Shown: piece after piece, positions 39,622 to 51,066 of the stretch
Layout of the letters: each line of letters begins with the position of its first letter
Position numbering within the stretch: the stretch's first letter is position 1
Source: Streptacidiphilus sp041262165
Lineage (GTDB): Bacteria; Actinomycetota; Actinomycetes; Streptomycetales; Streptomycetaceae
Direction: 5' to 3'
DNA: 64,000 nucleotides
Assembly: GCF_041262165.1 (NCBI RefSeq)
Contig: NZ_JBGCBY010000008.1
Span: 186,001-250,000, forward strand
Notes under the pieces: generated by a model
What the model saw: the letters and a program-made list of their open reading frames with translations, nothing else
Told to the model about the DNA's origin: nothing
Database searches by the model: none
Program-made: the position numbers and the translations under genes

Positions 39622-40499
39622 GCAAGTCCGGCGGTGAGACCGTTCCCGAGCTGGTGATCATCTCCGGCATGTCCGGGGCCGGTCGCAGCACGGCGGCAAA
39701 GTGCCTGGAGGACCTCGGCTGGTTCGTCGTGGACAACCTGCCGCCGTCCCTGATACCGACCATGGTCGACCTGGGCGCCCGGTCGCAGGGCGCGGTGGCC
39801 CGGATAGGGGCCGTCGTGGACGTGCGCGGGCGCAGCTTCTTCGACGACCTGCTGGCCTCCCTGGAGGACCTGGAGAAGCGCGGCGTCCGACTGCGCGTGG
39901 TCTACCTGGAGGCGTCCGACGACGCCCTGGTACGGAGATTCGAGAGCGTCCGGCGTCCGCACCCGCTCCAGGGCGACGGGCGGATCGTGGACGGCATCGA
40001 ACGCGAGCGAGCGCTGCTGCGCGACCTGCGCGGCGAGGCCGACCTGGTGATCGACACCTCCAGCCTCAACGTCCACGAGCTGCGCGCCAAGCTGGACGCC
40101 CAGTTCTCCGACGACCAGGAGCCGCAGCTCCGGGCCACGGTCATGTCCTTCGGCTTCAAGTACGGGCTGCCGGTGGACGCCGACCTGGTCGTGGACTGCC
40201 GATTCCTGCCGAACCCGCACTGGGTGCCGGAGCTGCGCCCGCGCACCGGTACTGACGACGAGGTGGCCCGCTACGTCTTCGACCAGCCCGGCGCCAAGGA
40301 GTTCCTGGACCAGTACGCGGAGCTCCTCAGAATCGTCACCGAAGGCTACCGTCGTGAGGGCAAGCGCTACATGACACTTGCCGTAGGCTGCACCGGAGGC
40401 AAGCACCGCAGCGTGGCGATGTCGGAGCGGCTGGCGAAGCGCCTGATCGCGGACGGACTCGAAACGGTGCTGGTGCACCGGGACATGGGGCGCGAGTAG
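39618..40499 (+). CDS. rapZ: RapZ-family nucleotide-binding protein
   Basis: The 293-residue protein has a P-loop (VIISGMSGAGRSTAAKCLEDLGW) and the conserved C-terminal domain (VGCTGGKHRSVAMSERLAKRL). In Gram-negative bacteria RapZ guides RNase E to an sRNA; in Gram-positives the homologue binds nucleotide signals and its role is less clear. It overlaps uvrC by 4 nt and is followed by yvcK and whiA, an order conserved across Gram-positive bacteria. Confidence 0.95.
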   Translation: MSKSGGETVPELVIISGMSGAGRSTAAKCLEDLGWFVVDNLPPSLIPTMVDLGARSQGAVARIGAVVDVRGRSFFDDLLASLEDLEKRGVRLRVVYLEASDDALVRRFESVRRPHPLQGDGRIVDGIERERALLRDLRGEADLVIDTSSLNVHELRAKLDAQFSDDQEPQLRATVMSFGFKYGLPVDADLVVDCRFLPNPHWVPELRPRTGTDDEVARYVFDQPGAKEFLDQYAELLRIVTEGYRREGKRYMTLAVGCTGGKHRSVAMSERLAKRLIADGLETVLVHRDMGRE

Positions 40500-40533
40500 G
40501 ACCAGCCGGTCTGAGGGTTCAAGAGGGGCACGA

Positions 40534-41538
40534 GTGGCGTCACACATCGTTGCTGGACGGCAGGTCCGACGCCGAGGGGCCCCGCAGATCACGGCACTGG
40601 GCGGCGGGCAGGGCCTGGCCGCGTCGCTCCGTGCTCTGCGCCGGCTCACCGGCGAGTTGACCGCCGTGGTCACCGTCGCCGACAACGGCGGCTCCAGCGG
40701 GCGGCTGCGCACCGAGTTGGGTGTGCTGCCGCCCGGTGACCTGCGCAAGGCGCTGGCCGCGCTGTGCGGCGACGACGAGTGGGGCCGTACCTGGTCCGAG
40801 GTGATCCAGCACCGCTTCCAGAGCGACGGCGACCTGCACGGCCACGCGGTCGGCAACCTGCTCATCGTGGCGCTGTGGGAGAAGCTCGGCGACCCGGTCG
40901 AGGCCCTCGCCTACGTCGGGCGACTGCTCGGCGCGCACGGCCGGGTGCTGCCGATGTCGGCGGTGCCGCTCGACATCGAGGCCACCGTGCGAGGTCTCGA
41001 CCCGGGCGCTCCCGACCGGGTCGACACGGTGCGCGGCCAGGCCGAAGTAGCGGTCACCACCGGCGAGGTGGAGTCGGTGCGACTGCTGCCGCAGGACCCG
41101 CCCGCGGTGCCCGAGGCCGTCGCCGCCGTCCGCGACGCGGACTGGGTGGTGCTCGGCCCCGGCTCCTGGTTCACCAGCGTGCTCCCGCACCTGATGGTCC
41201 CTGAGCTGCGGGACGCCCTGGTGGAGACCCGTTCCCGCAAGGTGCTCGCGCTCAACCTGGTGGCGCAGCCCGGGGAGACCGAGGGCTTCTCCCCGCAGCG
41301 GCACCTGGAGGTGCTGGGGGCTCACGCCCCCGACCTCTCCGTCGACTTCGTGCTCGCCAACGAGGCCACCGTCGCCGATCCGGAGGCGCTCCGCAGCGCC
41401 GCGAAGCGGCTCGGCGCCGAACTCGTGCTCGACAACGTCGCGGCCCCGGACGGGAGTCCGCGACACGACCCGGAGCTTCTGGCCGCAGCGTACGACCGGA
41501 TCTTCAGAACGCATGGAAGGATCGCGCCATGGCGATGA
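40534..41538 (+). CDS. yvcK: YvcK/CofD-like gluconeogenesis factor
   Basis: The 334-residue protein belongs to the CofD-like UDP-sugar-binding family: ITALGGGQGLAASLRALRRL at the start, TVADNGGSSGRLRTELGVLPPGDLRKAL, and GNLLIVALWEKLGD. In Bacillus it is needed for growth on gluconeogenic carbon and for cell shape; it is not an F420 enzyme. GTG start with AGAGGGG upstream, 34 nt after rapZ. It overlaps whiA by 10 nt. Confidence 0.93.
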   Translation: MASHIVAGRQVRRRGAPQITALGGGQGLAASLRALRRLTGELTAVVTVADNGGSSGRLRTELGVLPPGDLRKALAALCGDDEWGRTWSEVIQHRFQSDGDLHGHAVGNLLIVALWEKLGDPVEALAYVGRLLGAHGRVLPMSAVPLDIEATVRGLDPGAPDRVDTVRGQAEVAVTTGEVESVRLLPQDPPAVPEAVAAVRDADWVVLGPGSWFTSVLPHLMVPELRDALVETRSRKVLALNLVAQPGETEGFSPQRHLEVLGAHAPDLSVDFVLANEATVADPEALRSAAKRLGAELVLDNVAAPDGSPRHDPELLAAAYDRIFRTHGRIAPWR

Positions 41539-42509
41539 CGGCAGCGGTGAAGGACGAAATCAGCCGGCTCCCCGTCACCCGGGCATGCTGCCGCAAGGCG
41601 GAGGTGTCGGCGATCCTGCGCTTCGCGGGCGGCCTGCACCTGGTCAGCGGACGCATCGTGATCGAGGCGGAGCTCGACACCGGCGTTGCGGCGCGGCGGC
41701 TGCGCAAGGACCTGCTGGAGATCTTCGGACACTCCTCGGATCTGGTGGTGATGGCCCCCGGCGGTCTGCGACGCGGCAGCCGGTACGTGGTGCGGGTGGT
41801 GAAGGACGGTGACCTGCTGGCCCGGCAGACGGGCCTGGTGGACGGGCGAGGACGCCCCATCCGGGGTCTTCCCCCGGCGGTGGTGTCCGGGGCGACCTGT
41901 GACGCGGAGGCGGCCTGGCGCGGCGCCTTCCTGGCGCACGGTTCGCTCACCGAGCCCGGCAGGTCCTCCTCGCTGGAGATCACCTGCCCCGGCTCGGAGG
42001 CGGCGCTGGCCCTGGTCGGCGCAGCCCGGCGACTGGGCATCCCGGCGAAGGCCCGCGAGGTGCGCGGGGTGGACCGGGTGGTGATCAGGGACGGCGATGC
42101 CATCGGCGCGCTGCTGACCCGGCTCGGTGCGCACGAGTCGGTGCTCGCCTGGGAGGAGCGGCGGATGCGCCGCGAGGTCCGGGCGACCGCGAACCGACTG
42201 GCGAACTTCGACGACGCCAACCTGCGCCGCTCGGCGCGGGCGGCCGTCGCGGCCGGCGCACGGGTCCAGCGGGCCCTGGAGATCCTCGGCGAGGAGGTCC
42301 CCGAGCACCTGGCCGCGGCCGGTCGGCTGCGGATGGAGCACAAGCAGGCGTCGCTGGAGGAACTGGGTTCGCTGGCCGACCCGCCGCTGACCAAGGACGC
42401 CGTCGCCGGCCGGATCCGCCGACTGCTGGCGATGGCCGACAAGCGGGCGTCGGAGCTGGGTCTGCCCAGCACGGAGCACAGCCTCTCCGAGGAGATGGTC
42501 GCGGGCTGA
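41529..42509 (+). CDS. whiA: Sporulation transcription factor WhiA
   Basis: The 326-residue protein has the degenerate LAGLIDADG homing-endonuclease-like domain (about 20-190; RACCRKAEVSAILRFAGGLH ... RGAFLAHGSLTEPGRS) followed by a C-terminal helix-turn-helix (LEELGSLADPPLTKDAVAGR IRRLL). With WhiB it starts sporulation septation in Streptomyces. ATG start within the end of yvcK. A terminator follows, so gap has its own promoter. Both WhiA and WhiI are therefore in this window. Confidence 0.96.
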   Translation: MAMTAAVKDEISRLPVTRACCRKAEVSAILRFAGGLHLVSGRIVIEAELDTGVAARRLRKDLLEIFGHSSDLVVMAPGGLRRGSRYVVRVVKDGDLLARQTGLVDGRGRPIRGLPPAVVSGATCDAEAAWRGAFLAHGSLTEPGRSSSLEITCPGSEAALALVGAARRLGIPAKAREVRGVDRVVIRDGDAIGALLTRLGAHESVLAWEERRMRREVRATANRLANFDDANLRRSARAAVAAGARVQRALEILGEEVPEHLAAAGRLRMEHKQASLEELGSLADPPLTKDAVAGRIRRLLAMADKRASELGLPSTEHSLSEEMVAG

Positions 42510-42564
42510 CGGGTGTGCCGAAGCGGGGAAATGCCCGTGAAATCCCGGTGAAACCTGCCTGAAT

Positions 42565-42595
42565 GCCGCCCCCGGACCTTGCGTCGGGGGGCGGC
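42565..42595 (+). terminator. Terminator after whiA
   Basis: GCCGCCCCCGG and CGGGGGGCGGC form an 11-bp stem with one mismatch and a 9-nt loop, 55 nt after the whiA stop and 128 nt before gap. Confidence 0.7.
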
Positions 42596-42722
42596 ACACT
42601 CGTGCGCGGCCGGTCGGATGTGCTCTCCGACACTGGCGCGGGGTAGGGTTTTAAGCGGTCGGGGACATCCCATTCCAGCTCGTCGACGTACAACGTCGGC
42701 GTACCAGCGAGGAGATCGGTTC

Positions 42723-43727
<1,005 letters not shown>

Positions 43728-43752
43728 CGAGCACGGCAAGCGCGATGTGAGG

Positions 43753-43781
43753 CAGGGTCCGGACGCCACGTCCGGACCCTG
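43753..43781 (+). terminator. Hairpin between gap and pgk
   Basis: CAGGGTCCGGAC and its perfect complement form a 12-bp stem with a 5-nt loop in the 98-nt gap. No T-tract follows. It could partly terminate transcription or protect the gap message. Confidence 0.65.
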
Positions 43782-43825
43782 TCCGTGCTCCCCCATCACC
43801 CCGTCTCCCACAGGAGAACCAGACT

Positions 43826-45031
<1,206 letters not shown>

Positions 45032-45038
45032 GAAGACC

Positions 45039-45827
<789 letters not shown>

Positions 45828-45845
45828 CGGCGGTCTAAGGTAGTG

Positions 45846-45885
45846 GGGGTCGGGGCAACGGCGGTTCGCCCGCCGTCCCGACCCC
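45846..45885 (+). terminator. Hairpin between tpiA and secG
   Basis: GGGGTCGGG / CCCGACCCC arms enclose an inner ACGGCGG / CGCCGT stem. It begins 18 nt after the tpiA stop and may separate glycolytic from secretion gene expression. Confidence 0.6.
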
Positions 45886-45940
45886 TACGACCTGGTCGTT
45901 GCCCCGATCCACGTTCAATCCACGAGAGATTGGTCCCGCC

Positions 45941-46180
45941 GTGATCCTCGGCTTCTCGATCGCGCTGATCTTCTTCAGCGTGATGATGGTCGCCCTCGTC
46001 CTGCTGCACAAGGGCAAGGGCGGCGGCCTGTCCGACATGTTTGGTGGCGGTATGTCCTCCACCGGCGGTGGCTCCGCCGTTGCCGAGCGCAACCTCGACC
46101 GCATCACCATTTTCATGGGAGTCGGCTGGTTCGCCTGCATCATCATTCTGTCGCTGCTGCTCAAGGCCAAGAACGGCTGA
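45941..46180 (+). CDS. secG: Preprotein translocase subunit SecG
   Basis: The 79-residue SecG has two membrane helices (GFSIALIFFSVMMVALVLL and IFMGVGWFACIIILSLLL) separated by the conserved loop HKGKGGGLSDMFGGG. It assists SecYE in export. I start at GTG 45941, as the family begins directly at the first helix; an ATG at 45899 would add 14 residues. Its position after tpiA is conserved in actinobacteria. Confidence 0.93.
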   Translation: MILGFSIALIFFSVMMVALVLLHKGKGGGLSDMFGGGMSSTGGGSAVAERNLDRITIFMGVGWFACIIILSLLLKAKNG

Positions 46181-46433
46181 GCCCGCGCGGGTCCTGAACT
46201 CTCTCCGGTCCGACTACAGCCGTGGACCGAAAGCTGACGGAGTGTCGCCCGGCCGCCTATCATGGGTGACAGTTGTCACCGGTGGCGGTGTCGGGCGGCA
46301 CTTATGCGGTCCGTACACTGGGACGACTCCGTCGGAGAAGGGGGGCGACGGGACACTGTGGGGGCCGGGCCTCGGGGGCACGGAATCTTCCCAGGTGACT
46401 ATCGCATCGCACCAGCACGCAGGGAGTCAGACC

Positions 46434-46769
46434 GTGGCAAGTGGCAACGCCATCCGTGGCAGCAGGGTCGGGGCAGGCCCCATGGGGGAAGCCGAGCGCG
46501 GGGAGTCCGCTCCTCGTCTCCGTATCTCCTTCTGGTGCGCCAACGGGCACGAGACGCGCCCGTCCTTCGCCTCCGACGCGCAGATCCCGGATACCTGGGA
46601 CTGCCCGCGCTGCGGCTTCCCGGCCGGGCAGGACGAGGAGAACCCGCCGGCGCCGCCGCGCACCGAACCGTACAAGACCCACCTCGCGTACGTCCGTGAG
46701 CGTCGCAGCGACGCCGACGGCGAGGCGATCCTCGCCGAGGCGCTCGCCAAGCTGCGCGGCGAGATCTGA
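46434..46769 (+). CDS. rbpA: RNA polymerase-binding protein RbpA
   Basis: The 111-residue protein matches RbpA: MASGNAIRGSRVGAGPMGEAE at the start, a zinc-binding core with FWCANGHETRPSF and WDCPRCGFPAG, and the sigma-interacting C-terminal helices (KTHLAYVRERRS...AEALAKLRGEI). RbpA stabilises the housekeeping sigma factor on RNA polymerase and open complexes. GTG start with AGGGAG. A 250-bp upstream region should hold its own promoter. In S. coelicolor, as I recall, rbpA is not next to secG, whereas other actinobacteria do have this order. Confidence 0.94.
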   Translation: MASGNAIRGSRVGAGPMGEAERGESAPRLRISFWCANGHETRPSFASDAQIPDTWDCPRCGFPAGQDEENPPAPPRTEPYKTHLAYVRERRSDADGEAILAEALAKLRGEI

Positions 46770-46809
46770 GCTCCGGGCACAGCTCGTCCCAGGCACAGCA
46801 GGGCACCGC

Positions 46810-46856
46810 AAGGGCGTTGCCGGGCACCACCTCACCAGGTGTCCGGCAACGCCCTT
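46810..46856. terminator. Terminator between rbpA and the GNAT gene
   Basis: A 14-bp perfect outer stem (AAGGGCGTTGCCGG and complement) plus an inner CACC/GGTG stem fills the convergent gap. The flanking A and T bases make it usable on both strands. Confidence 0.85.
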
Positions 46857-46857
46857 C

Positions 46858-47496
46858 TCAGGCTTTGGCCGCCCGCCACATGGTGTCCATGGTCGGCGCG
46901 TCCTTCGGCAGGCCGAGGGCGCCGGTCACCTTGAAGCCGAAGTGTTCGTACAGCGGGATGTTGACCGGGTTGCTCGACTCCAGATAGGCGGGCAGCCGCT
47001 CGGCGTCCACCCGGTCCAGCCGGGAACGGAGCAGGGCCGCGCCCACACCCGTGCCCTGCAGATCCGGTTCGACGCCGAGGAGGTAGAGGTACCAGTGCGG
47101 TTGGGTGCGCGGGTGGCTCCGGAAGCAGGCGTCCTGGAGGAGCTGCCCGTACCGGATGCGGCGTCCGTAGCCGCGCAGGAAGCCCGGCACGGCGACAATC
47201 TGCCGCCGCAGCGGTGGGTGCGCCTTGCCCGGTGGCAGCCACACGGCCGCTCCGACGACATGTCCGCCCCCGCTCCTGCCGCGGCCCTCGACGGCGATCT
47301 CCACCGCGCCGTGCGGAAGCACCTCGTAGCGCAGGATCGTGGCGAATATCCGGCGCAGCCGCCTCGTTCGGGTGGTCATCACGGGCAACGACCAGCGCCA
47401 CTGCGGGTCGTCGTGAAAGGCGCGGGCGAGCGTTCCGGCGATTGCGTCCAGGTCCGCGCCCGTTGCCGGCCGGACCGTGATCTCTGTTTCCCCCAT
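46858..47496 (-). CDS. GNAT-family N-acetyltransferase
   Basis: The 212-residue enzyme starts at ATG 47496 (MGETEITVRPATGADLDAIA). The acetyl-CoA loop is YLLGVEPDLQGTGVGAALL, preceded by the usual beta-bulge, and the last strand is PLYEHFGFKVTG. The substrate cannot be told. TACGAT (47504-47509) 7 nt upstream of the ATG indicates a leaderless transcript; the longer in-frame ORF upstream is a shadow. Confidence 0.85.
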   Translation of the reverse strand: MGETEITVRPATGADLDAIAGTLARAFHDDPQWRWSLPVMTTRTRRLRRIFATILRYEVLPHGAVEIAVEGRGRSGGGHVVGAAVWLPPGKAHPPLRRQIVAVPGFLRGYGRRIRYGQLLQDACFRSHPRTQPHWYLYLLGVEPDLQGTGVGAALLRSRLDRVDAERLPAYLESSNPVNIPLYEHFGFKVTGALGLPKDAPTMDTMWRAAKA

Positions 47497-47627
47497 GCCC
47501 GAAATCGTAGGCACCGTACGGTGGTTGAGTCGACCCTGCCGCGAGGCCGAGTCCGCCCGAAGGCCGGTACGGCTCGGTGCGGTCCGCCTGGAGTGGCGGG
47601 CCGCACCGAGCCGATGGTGAGGTTCCG

Positions 47628-48410
47628 TCAGGCCGAGGACGGCGGGTACAGCTGCGGCGGGATCTTGGACGCCGCGGCCCGGTCCAGCAGCCACAAGGTG
47701 CGCTGCCGGCCGTAGGCACCGGAGGCCGGGGCTTGGATCTCGCCCGGGCCGCTGAGCGCGAGTGCCACTGCCTCCGCCTTGTCCTCGCCCGCCGCGAGCA
47801 GCCACACCTCGCGGGCCGCACGGATCGCCGGGAGGGTCAGCGAGACCCGTACCGGCGGCGGCTTGGGCGCGCCCCGGACGCCGACGACAGTCCGGAAGGT
47901 CTCCCGTACGCCGGGGTGCTCGGGGAAGAGCGAGGCGATGTGGGTGTCCGGACCGACGCCGAGCAGTAGCACGTCGAAGGCCGGTACTCCCAGGTGGTCC
48001 TCAGGACCGGACGCCTTGGCGAGTTCGGCGGCGTAGCGTTCCGCCGCCGCCTCCGGGTCGTCCCCGTCCGGGCCGTCCGACGCGGGCATGGGATGCACGC
48101 GGGACGGGTCGAGCGGGACGGCCGCGAGCAGCTCGTCGTACGCCTGGGTGGCGTTGCGCTCCGGGTGACCCTCGGGGAGGAACCGCTCGTCGCCCCACCA
48201 CAGGTCCAGCCGTGACCAGTCCACCGCGTCCCGCGCCGGCGAGGACGCCAGCGCGGCGAGCAGCGCGTTGCCGTTGCGGCCGCCCGTCAGCACCACCGAG
48301 GCGGTGCCGCGGGCAGACTGCGCGTCCACGATCCGGGTGATGAGCCGGGCCGCAGCGGCGAGCGCCATCAGCTCCTTGTCGCGGTGCACAACGAGCTGAG
48401 GGGCGGTCAC
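47628..48410 (-). CDS. pgl: 6-phosphogluconolactonase
   Basis: The 260-residue enzyme hydrolyses 6-phosphogluconolactone, the second step of the oxidative pentose phosphate path. Family motifs are VVLTGGRNGNALLAAL, DLWWGDERFLPEGHPERN and LLLGVGPDTHIASLFP. The start GTG overlaps the opcA stop (GTGA). It is the last gene of tkt-tal-zwf-opcA-pgl. A glucose-6-phosphate isomerase gene, expected near here in S. coelicolor, is absent. Confidence 0.94.
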   Translation of the reverse strand: MTAPQLVVHRDKELMALAAAARLITRIVDAQSARGTASVVLTGGRNGNALLAALASSPARDAVDWSRLDLWWGDERFLPEGHPERNATQAYDELLAAVPLDPSRVHPMPASDGPDGDDPEAAAERYAAELAKASGPEDHLGVPAFDVLLLGVGPDTHIASLFPEHPGVRETFRTVVGVRGAPKPPPVRVSLTLPAIRAAREVWLLAAGEDKAEAVALALSGPGEIQAPASGAYGRQRTLWLLDRAAASKIPPQLYPPSSA

Positions 48411-49468
48411 TTCTGGGTCCGGGTGGACGAGGCGGCGGACTTCTTCGCGGTTCCCTTCGTCGGCGCCGTGGTGCCGGTGGCCGCCGCCGCGCCCTTGGCC
48501 GGAGTCCGCGGGTCGACGACCTCGTGACCCTCGGGGGGCGAGTCCGGGTGGAGCTTCTCCACGCCGTAGCGAACCGCTGCGGCGTAGATGTCGTCCGGGT
48601 CCAGGCGGCGCAGCTCCTCGGCGATCAGCTCGGACGTCTCGCGGCGCTTGAGCGCCACCATCCGGTCCGGCTGGTCGGGCATGGAGAGCTTCGCCATCAG
48701 GCCGTCCGACCGCTCCAGGGTGACGGCGCCGCCTGCGGTGTGCAGGCGGACGGCGGTCAGGCCGGGGCCGTCGGTGACGACCCGGTCGACCTTGACGTTG
48801 AGGCGGTCGGCGAGCCACAGCGCCAGCAGTTCCGCGCTGGGGTTGTACGACTCGCCCTCGACGACGGCGGAGGCGACCTTGGCGTGCCGCTGGTCCAGTG
48901 CCGCCGCGAGCATGGAGCGCCACGGGGTGATCCGGGTCCAGGCGAGGTCGGTGTCGCCCGGCGTGTAGGTCGCGGCCCGGGTCGCCAGTTGCTCGACCGG
49001 GGATTCCGCCGAGACCGCGTCGGTGATCCGGCGTTGGGCGAGTGCGCCCAGGGGGTCCTTGGCGGGGTTGTCGGGGGCGTTCTCCGGCCACCAGACCACG
49101 ACGGGGGCGTCGGGCAGCAGCAGTGGGAGGACCACGGACTGCGCCTGGGCCGCGAGTTCGCCGTGCAGCCGGAGCAGCACCGTCTCGCCGGTGCCCGCGT
49201 CGGAACCCACTCGGATCTCGGCGTCGAGGCGCGCCTCGGCCCGGGCCCGGGGCGAGCGCCCGGGGCGGCGGATCACGGCGAGGATGCGCGAGGGGTGCTC
49301 GCGCGAGGCATCGCCGGCCGCCTTGAGGGCGTCGTAGGCGCTGCCCTCGTCGGTGACGATGACGAGGGTCAGCACCATGCCGATGGCACCCGTGCCGATA
49401 GCCCGGCGGGCGTTGACGAGTCCGGCGTTGATCTTGCTGGAGGTGGTGTCGGTGAGGTCGATCTTCAT
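48407..49468 (-). CDS. opcA: Glucose-6-phosphate dehydrogenase assembly protein OpcA
   Basis: The 353-residue OpcA is an allosteric partner of Zwf. Recognisable segments are MKIDLTDTTSSKINAGLVNA, the VVWWPENAPDNPAKDPLG loop and DTDLAWTRITPWRSMLAAALD. The tail after residue 310 is Ala/Thr/Lys-rich (TAKKSAASSTRTQK). ATG overlaps the zwf stop (ATGA), so the two subunits are co-translated. Confidence 0.94.
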   Translation of the reverse strand: MKIDLTDTTSSKINAGLVNARRAIGTGAIGMVLTLVIVTDEGSAYDALKAAGDASREHPSRILAVIRRPGRSPRARAEARLDAEIRVGSDAGTGETVLLRLHGELAAQAQSVVLPLLLPDAPVVVWWPENAPDNPAKDPLGALAQRRITDAVSAESPVEQLATRAATYTPGDTDLAWTRITPWRSMLAAALDQRHAKVASAVVEGESYNPSAELLALWLADRLNVKVDRVVTDGPGLTAVRLHTAGGAVTLERSDGLMAKLSMPDQPDRMVALKRRETSELIAEELRRLDPDDIYAAAVRYGVEKLHPDSPPEGHEVVDPRTPAKGAAAATGTTAPTKGTAKKSAASSTRTQK

Positions 49469-51066
49469 GGTCGGCGCCAGCTCCTGCCGTCTCGTGCGAG
49501 CATTTCGTCGGCCTCGGGCGGGCCCCAGGTGCCGGCGGGGTAGGGGGCCGGGCGGCCGTGCTTGGCCCAGTAGGCCTCGATCGGGTCCAGGATCTTCCAG
49601 GACTCCTCGACCTCCTGGTGACGCGGGAACAGGTTCGCGTCCCCCAGCAGCACGTCCAGGATCAGCCGCTCGTAGGCCTCCGGGCTGGACTCGGTGAAGG
49701 ACTCGCCGTAGGCGAAGTCCATGCTCACGTCGCGGACCTCCATCGAGGTGCCGGGCACCTTGGAGCCGAACCGCAAGGTCACCCCCTCGTCCGGCTGGAC
49801 CCGGATCACCAGCGCGTTCTGCCCCAGCTCCTCGGTCGCACTGGAGTCGAAGGGCAGGTAGGGGGCGCGTTGGAAGACCACCGCGATCTCGGTCACCCGC
49901 CGCCCCAGCCGCTTGCCGGTCCGCAGGTAGAACGGCACCCCGGCCCAACGCCGGTTGTTGATCTCCAGTTTGATCGCCGCATAGGTGTCGGTGCTCGACT
50001 TGGGGTCGATCCCCTCCTCCTCCAGGTAGCCGGGCACCTCCTCCCCGCCCTGCCAGCCGTGGGTGTACTGGCCGCGCACGGTGTGCCGGCCCAGATCCCT
50101 GGGGATCTTCACCGCGGACAGCACCTTCAGCTTCTCGGCCACCAGCGCCTTGGGATGGAACGAGGCCGGCTCCTCGATCGCGGTCAGCGCCAGCAACTGC
50201 AGCAGGTGGTTCTGGATCACATCGCGGGCCGAGCCGATGCCGTCGTAGTAACCGGCCCGCCCGCCGATGCCGATGTCCTCGGCCATGGTGATCTGCACAT
50301 GGTCCACATACGAGCGGTTCCAGATCGGCTCGAACATGGAGTTGGCGAACCGCAGCGCCAGAATGTTCTGAACCGTCTCCTTGCCCAGGTAGTGGTCGAT
50401 GCGGAAGACCTCGTCACGCGGGAACACCGAGTGGACCACCGCGTTGAGTTCCTGCGCACTCTTCAGGTCGTGTCCGAACGGCTTCTCGATCACCGCCCGG
50501 CGCCACGATCCCTTCGGCGGGTCGGCCAGCCCGTGCGCCTTGAGCTGCTGGACCACCTGGGGGAAGAACTTGGGCGGCACCGAGAGGTAGAAGGCGAAGT
50601 TGCCGCCGGTGCCCTGGGCCTTGTCGAGTTCCTCGATGGTCTCGCGCAGCTTCTCGAACGCCTCGTCGTCGACGAACTCGCCCTGCACAAACCGCATGCC
50701 CTTGGCCAGCTGCAGCCAGACCTCCTCACGGAAGGGGGTACGCGCATGCTCCTTGACCGAGTCGTGGACCACCTGGGCGAAGTCCTCGTGCTCCCAGTCC
50801 CGACGGGCGAACCCGATCAGGGAGAAACCCGGCGGCAGCAGCCCGCGGTTGGCCAGGTCGTAGACCGCGGGCATCAACTTCTTCCGCGACAGGTCCCCGG
50901 TCACCCCGAAGATCACCAGACCCGACGGGCCCGCGATCCGCGGCAACCGGCGGTCCGCCGGATCCCGCAGCGGATTGACCCACCAGTTCAACCCGTCCTC
51001 GCCCGGGCCGGCCAGGACCGAGTCGATCAGTTCTCCGGGATCCAGCGAAGGGGCGTCGTCACTCAC
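49465..51066 (-). CDS. zwf: Glucose-6-phosphate 1-dehydrogenase
   Basis: The 533-residue enzyme makes NADPH and 6-phosphogluconolactone. The nucleotide site is IFGVTGDLSRKKLMPAVYDLA, the catalytic signature is RIDHYLGKETVQN, and KRLGRRVTEIAVVF lies in the substrate domain. GTG 51066 overlaps the tal stop (GTGA). Its start is about 25 residues longer than short Zwf forms, which is normal for actinobacteria. Confidence 0.96.
   Translation of the reverse strand: MSDDAPSLDPGELIDSVLAGPGEDGLNWWVNPLRDPADRRLPRIAGPSGLVIFGVTGDLSRKKLMPAVYDLANRGLLPPGFSLIGFARRDWEHEDFAQVVHDSVKEHARTPFREEVWLQLAKGMRFVQGEFVDDEAFEKLRETIEELDKAQGTGGNFAFYLSVPPKFFPQVVQQLKAHGLADPPKGSWRRAVIEKPFGHDLKSAQELNAVVHSVFPRDEVFRIDHYLGKETVQNILALRFANSMFEPIWNRSYVDHVQITMAEDIGIGGRAGYYDGIGSARDVIQNHLLQLLALTAIEEPASFHPKALVAEKLKVLSAVKIPRDLGRHTVRGQYTHGWQGGEEVPGYLEEEGIDPKSSTDTYAAIKLEINNRRWAGVPFYLRTGKRLGRRVTEIAVVFQRAPYLPFDSSATEELGQNALVIRVQPDEGVTLRFGSKVPGTSMEVRDVSMDFAYGESFTESSPEAYERLILDVLLGDANLFPRHQEVEESWKILDPIEAYWAKHGRPAPYPAGTWGPPEADEMLARDGRSWRRP

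Noticed and set aside
42627..42649. RecA-NDp-like element upstream of gap (CCGACACTGGC-N6-TAGGGT)
   Set aside because: Only 7 of 11 upstream matches and no reason for damage control of a glycolytic gene; the -10 is kept as a normal promoter candidate.
46265..46319. Sigma-R promoter for rbpA
   Set aside because: I found no GGAAT-N18-GTT upstream of rbpA in this window. GGAAT near 46382 is followed by CAT at the expected distance.
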